DNA of 26,220 nt from a virus: the IMG/VR virus record IMGVR_UViG_3300031673_000418, positions 1 to 26,220 of that record; one strand, given 5' to 3'. Made by a program: the position numbers and the translations under genes. The first letter of the stretch is position 1; each line of letters opens with the position of its first letter. Of this stretch, positions 24,057 through 26,220 are shown piece after piece. Under the pieces are notes generated by a model. The model did not search any database and was not told where the DNA came from. It saw nothing but the letters and a program-made list of their open reading frames with translations.

Positions 24057-24438
24057 CTTCGGAAATAGATCTATGCGAAATCTTTCCACCGTCAATGGGA
24101 GGCTCCAGGATGTTTTCCTTGAGGTGATCAAAAATTATGACTGTACGATACTCTGCGGTTTTCGCACAGAAGAAGAACAAGATGAGGCATTCCATAGTGG
24201 CAGAAGCCAAAAAAGATGGCCAAACGGAGAGCACAACAAAGCTCCGTCTAACGCAGCAGACGTGGCTCCTTGGCCAATCGACTGGAATAACAAAAAACGA
24301 TTTTATCATTTCGCAGGATACGTAAAGGGAGTCGCAGACAAAATGGGAATTAAACTTCGCTGGGGCGGTGATTGGGACTCTGATAACGATTTAGACGACC
24401 AAAGTTTATTTGATTTAGTGCATTTCGAACTTATTTAA
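24049..24438 (+). CDS. Endolysin, M15-type L-alanyl-D-glutamate peptidase
   Basis: This 129-aa single-domain enzyme should cut the L-Ala-D-Glu bond of peptidoglycan peptides (T5 endolysin / VanY-like M15C class). Visible motifs are ILCGFRTEEEQDEAFHSGRS near residue 34, the zinc motif GEHNKAPSNAADVAP with H62 and D71 as likely ligands, RWGGDWD near 104-110, and DLVHFEL with H125 as the third ligand. The family usually has SxHxxGxAxD; here Gly replaces the Ser before E-H, and the spacing between H and D is one residue longer. No cell-wall-binding or signal sequence is present, so it needs a holin for export. It overlaps the upstream gene by eight bases. Confidence 0.85.
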   Translation: MYSFGNRSMRNLSTVNGRLQDVFLEVIKNYDCTILCGFRTEEEQDEAFHSGRSQKRWPNGEHNKAPSNAADVAPWPIDWNNKKRFYHFAGYVKGVADKMGIKLRWGGDWDSDNDLDDQSLFDLVHFELI

Positions 24439-24452
24439 TTTTGGGGGAATTT

Positions 24453-24890
24453 ATGATCAGACTATTCGTAATGTTTCTTTTTATCCCAACAAGAATGGCT
24501 TTTTGTGACGCCCCAGTCGAGGCGGTGATAGACCCGGCTCTCGTTGTGGTGGAGGGGGACGAATTTATTCAGTTCCTCATAAAATCCATCGGTGGGATAG
24601 GTGGGATGGGAACCCTCGCCATCGTCGGTTGTGTCGCTCAAGTAATCCAAAAAGGACTACAAGTGAAGTGGCTTGGCAAAATGGCTGGCGAATGGAAGTA
24701 CATTTCCATTTATGCACTGAATATAATCGGTGGTGTTTCGGCTTTAATGCTGGGGGTCGGGATTGAACAACCCCTCACGTTCCTTCCGGCACTCGTACAT
24801 GCGCACACCCTAGCAGCATTCTCACTCTTCGGGCACCAAGGCTATAAACAATATATGGAAAGAAAAAAGAGACTCGCTGTTTCTACGTAG
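24453..24890 (+). CDS. Holin-like multi-TM protein
   Basis: ATG 24453 is preceded by GGGGGAA and gives 145 aa. A TTG at 24441 in frame has no ribosome-binding site and was not used. The N-terminus (IRLFVMFLFIP ending at AFC) looks like a signal peptide. The cysteine lacks a proper lipobox because Phe precedes it. Three further hydrophobic segments follow at about 45-65, 82-102 and 107-127, and the end is basic (ERKKR). Location directly after the endolysin suggests a holin or a holin partner. The length and a cleavable N-terminus are less usual for holins, so the role is tentative. The stop codon lies within the second copy of the 16-bp palindrome. Confidence 0.55.
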   Translation: MIRLFVMFLFIPTRMAFCDAPVEAVIDPALVVVEGDEFIQFLIKSIGGIGGMGTLAIVGCVAQVIQKGLQVKWLGKMAGEWKYISIYALNIIGGVSALMLGVGIEQPLTFLPALVHAHTLAAFSLFGHQGYKQYMERKKRLAVST

Positions 24891-24894
24891 AAAT
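24879..24894. repeat. 16-bp palindrome GTTTCTACGTAGAAAT, copy 2
   Basis: The inner 14 bases (TTTCTACGTAGAAA) are a perfect palindrome, and 14 of 16 bases match copy 1 at 8856-8871. It covers the stop codon of the holin-like gene and lies about 45 bases before the helicase gene, at the boundary between lysis and replication modules. As at copy 1, no T tract follows. It could be a phage regulator's DNA site or a small RNA processing hairpin. Confidence 0.55.
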
Positions 24895-24900
24895 GAAGAT

Positions 24901-24932
24901 CGTTGTAAAGCGTTGTAAAGCGTTGTAAAGCG
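24901..24932. repeat. Direct repeat: 3.2 copies of a 10-bp unit, CGTTGTAAAG
   Basis: CGTTGTAAAG occurs three times without a gap at 24901-24930 and continues with CG. The 10-bp period is close to one helical turn, so every copy faces the same side of the DNA, as with iteron-type binding sites. It lies directly in front of the helicase start and after the palindrome at 24879-24894. The last AAAG may also act as a weak ribosome-binding site for ATG 24940. Confidence 0.7.
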
Positions 24933-24939
24933 ATTCCCA

Positions 24940-26220
24940 ATGGTTGAAATAGCTATAAGGAATGCCTTTTCTAGAATCGATTGCACACCGGAGATTCATC
25001 AATCAATTCGGAAACTTTTGAGCTTTGAGATCCCCGGATCTGGTTTCGCCCAGCGGGCCAACCCCCAATGGTGCTGGGATGGCAGGACCTACCTGCTCAA
25101 AAAGAATGGGACCTTCCCTACCGGGTTGCTGCTGCGTGTCGAGAACTACCTCACAGAAAATAAAATTGAATTTAGGACGAGAGACCAGCGAGACGTTCCA
25201 CGTTCCAACGAGAAGAGGTTTTCAATAAACCCATCCTGGGAGCCGAGGGATTATCAGTTACGCGCTGTCAGCGCCACTCAGGAGAATCATAGGGGGGTTA
25301 TAAACCTCGGGACTGGTGGTGGGAAAACATTCCTGGCAGCATTAATTATGCGATCCCGTGGCCTCGATACTCTTTACGTGACGCCAGACACCGGGCTCCG
25401 AGAGCAGGCCTTGGACGACTTCACTGATTATTTCAAAAATCCTGGATCTTTACTGAGTAAAGATGTGGCCAGCGACTATCCAATCGTAGTTTCGAACATC
25501 CAGTCACTCGCCAAAAAGAAGCCAGAGTTTTTCCACAGATTCGGGATGCTGATAACCGATGAGTTCCATCATTCCAGCGCGGCTTCTTACCAGAAGCTCA
25601 ATCACCTTGTAGAAAATGCCTACTATCGGTATGGGCAGACTGGGACATTTTTGCGCACCGATGGGACCGAAATGACGATGCACGGGGTGTTGAGTGAGGT
25701 AATTTTTACAAAAACTACCAGCGAACTAATAGAAGAGGATTGGCTTGTAAGGCCACATATCACCATATATCGCTACCAGCTTAATAACTGGTCGCGCCTA
25801 AGTTATAGGGCAGCTTACGATAAGATAATTTCCGATGTCGCGTTCAATACTTTGGTTTCTAGAATTGCTCAAAAGAAAATTGATGAAGGGAAGCAGACTC
25901 TTATCCTGATTAGACGTAAAGACCACGGGGAGCTTCTGAATAAAATGATCGAAGGTTCCCATTACATTTGTGGAGACGATCCGATAGAGCATCGGAAAAC
26001 GGTTAAAAGAAATTTTATTCAGAAAAAAATCAGATGTTTAATAGCTACCGGGGTCCTTGGGGAAGGCCAAAATATCACTTCTATTGACGTATTGGTTAAC
26101 GCCAGACTTGAGAAAACCGAAATCCAAACGACGCAGGGGATTGGCAGGGCGCTCCGTAAAGAGTTCGGTAAAACGATGGCTGAAGTATTCGATTTTTTAA
26201 TTGTAGGTCAGAAGCATTTG
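24940..26220 (+). CDS. SF2 DNA/RNA helicase, UvsW-like (3' end outside window)
   Basis: The frame is open from ATG 24940 to the window end, 427 residues, with an in-frame TAA at 24916-24918 limiting the start. Helicase motifs are in order: Q-motif-like WEPRDYQ (100-106), Walker A GTGGGKT (124-130), DEFH with a second His (207-211) as the DEAH-type box, GQTGTF (232-237) as motif III, LIATGVLGEGQNI (367-379) as motif V, and QTTQGIGRALR (396-406) as motif VI with its arginine finger. The N-terminal about 95 residues may be the small accessory domain of UvsW-type enzymes. UvsW remodels recombination and replication-fork intermediates. A role here as recombination or replication helicase is by family analogy. 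It probably starts a different functional module from the virion genes. Confidence 0.85.
   Translation, partial: MVEIAIRNAFSRIDCTPEIHQSIRKLLSFEIPGSGFAQRANPQWCWDGRTYLLKKNGTFPTGLLLRVENYLTENKIEFRTRDQRDVPRSNEKRFSINPSWEPRDYQLRAVSATQENHRGVINLGTGGGKTFLAALIMRSRGLDTLYVTPDTGLREQALDDFTDYFKNPGSLLSKDVASDYPIVVSNIQSLAKKKPEFFHRFGMLITDEFHHSSAASYQKLNHLVENAYYRYGQTGTFLRTDGTEMTMHGVLSEVIFTKTTSELIEEDWLVRPHITIYRYQLNNWSRLSYRAAYDKIISDVAFNTLVSRIAQKKIDEGKQTLILIRRKDHGELLNKMIEGSHYICGDDPIEHRKTVKRNFIQKKIRCLIATGVLGEGQNITSIDVLVNARLEKTEIQTTQGIGRALRKEFGKTMAEVFDFLIVGQKHL

Noticed and set aside
24893-24928. Short ATG frame starting in the second palindrome
   Set aside because: It reads through the direct repeat and meets TAA after eleven codons, without a good ribosome-binding site.
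25025-25228. Rightward open frame of 67 codons inside the helicase
   Set aside because: It overlaps the N-terminal part of the helicase in another frame; the helicase frame has all expected motifs in order.

Overview
The window is a late-gene (virion assembly and lysis) region of a tailed dsDNA phage or prophage with a contractile, myovirus-type tail. This rests on a canonical run of genes: neck/head-completion, tail completion, tail terminator, sheath, tube, two assembly chaperones, tape measure, baseplate hub, spike, wedge proteins, fibre, lysis cassette. The host cannot be named from the sequence. A small single-domain M15-type endolysin without a wall-binding domain, plus several small membrane proteins beside it, fits a Gram-negative-type (diderm) host better than a Gram-positive one. 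This is inference. No tRNA, CRISPR array, insertion sequence or integrase was recognised.

Layout. (1) 1-2075, + strand: the tail end of an upstream, probably virion, gene; a 136-aa coiled-coil protein; and two tandem paralogous Gly-rich proteins, possibly head decoration or fibre proteins. (2) 2082-2112: a hairpin with a T4 tract on each side, placed to terminate transcription from both directions. (3) 2112-3420, - strand: five tightly packed small genes of unknown function, one a 51-aa Cys-rich peptide, behind a promoter-like region with a 25-bp palindrome and a second 14-bp palindrome. This block interrupts the otherwise rightward late operon. (4) 3596-23654, + strand: neck protein with a Cys/His cluster, gp10-like tail completion protein, tail terminator, small hypothetical, sheath, tube, two chaperone-position proteins, short tape measure, hub, spike, small hypothetical, a fused LysM plus gp25-like baseplate protein, a very large baseplate J protein, a wedge (gpI-like) protein, tail fibre and a 74-aa protein. 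Most junctions are overlaps or gaps of a few bases, as in one polycistronic unit. (5) 23685-24890: lysis cassette with a 35-aa single-TM peptide, an 87-aa TM plus coiled-coil protein, an M15-type endolysin and a holin-like multi-TM protein. (6) 24940 to the window end: start of a UvsW-like SF2 helicase, probably the edge of the replication/recombination module, preceded by a 3.2-copy 10-bp direct repeat.

How the genes work together: neck and terminator proteins join head to tail. Tape measure and chaperones set the length of the tube, around which the sheath polymerises. Hub, spike, LysM/gp25 fusion, J and gpI-like proteins build the baseplate that carries the fibre. The lysis genes release progeny.

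The most unusual points are the reverse-strand mini-operon with its palindromic control region, a 16-bp palindrome repeated at two widely separated intergenic boundaries, the gp53/LysM-gp25 fusion, and a beta-module that seems shared by the sheath and the oversized J protein.
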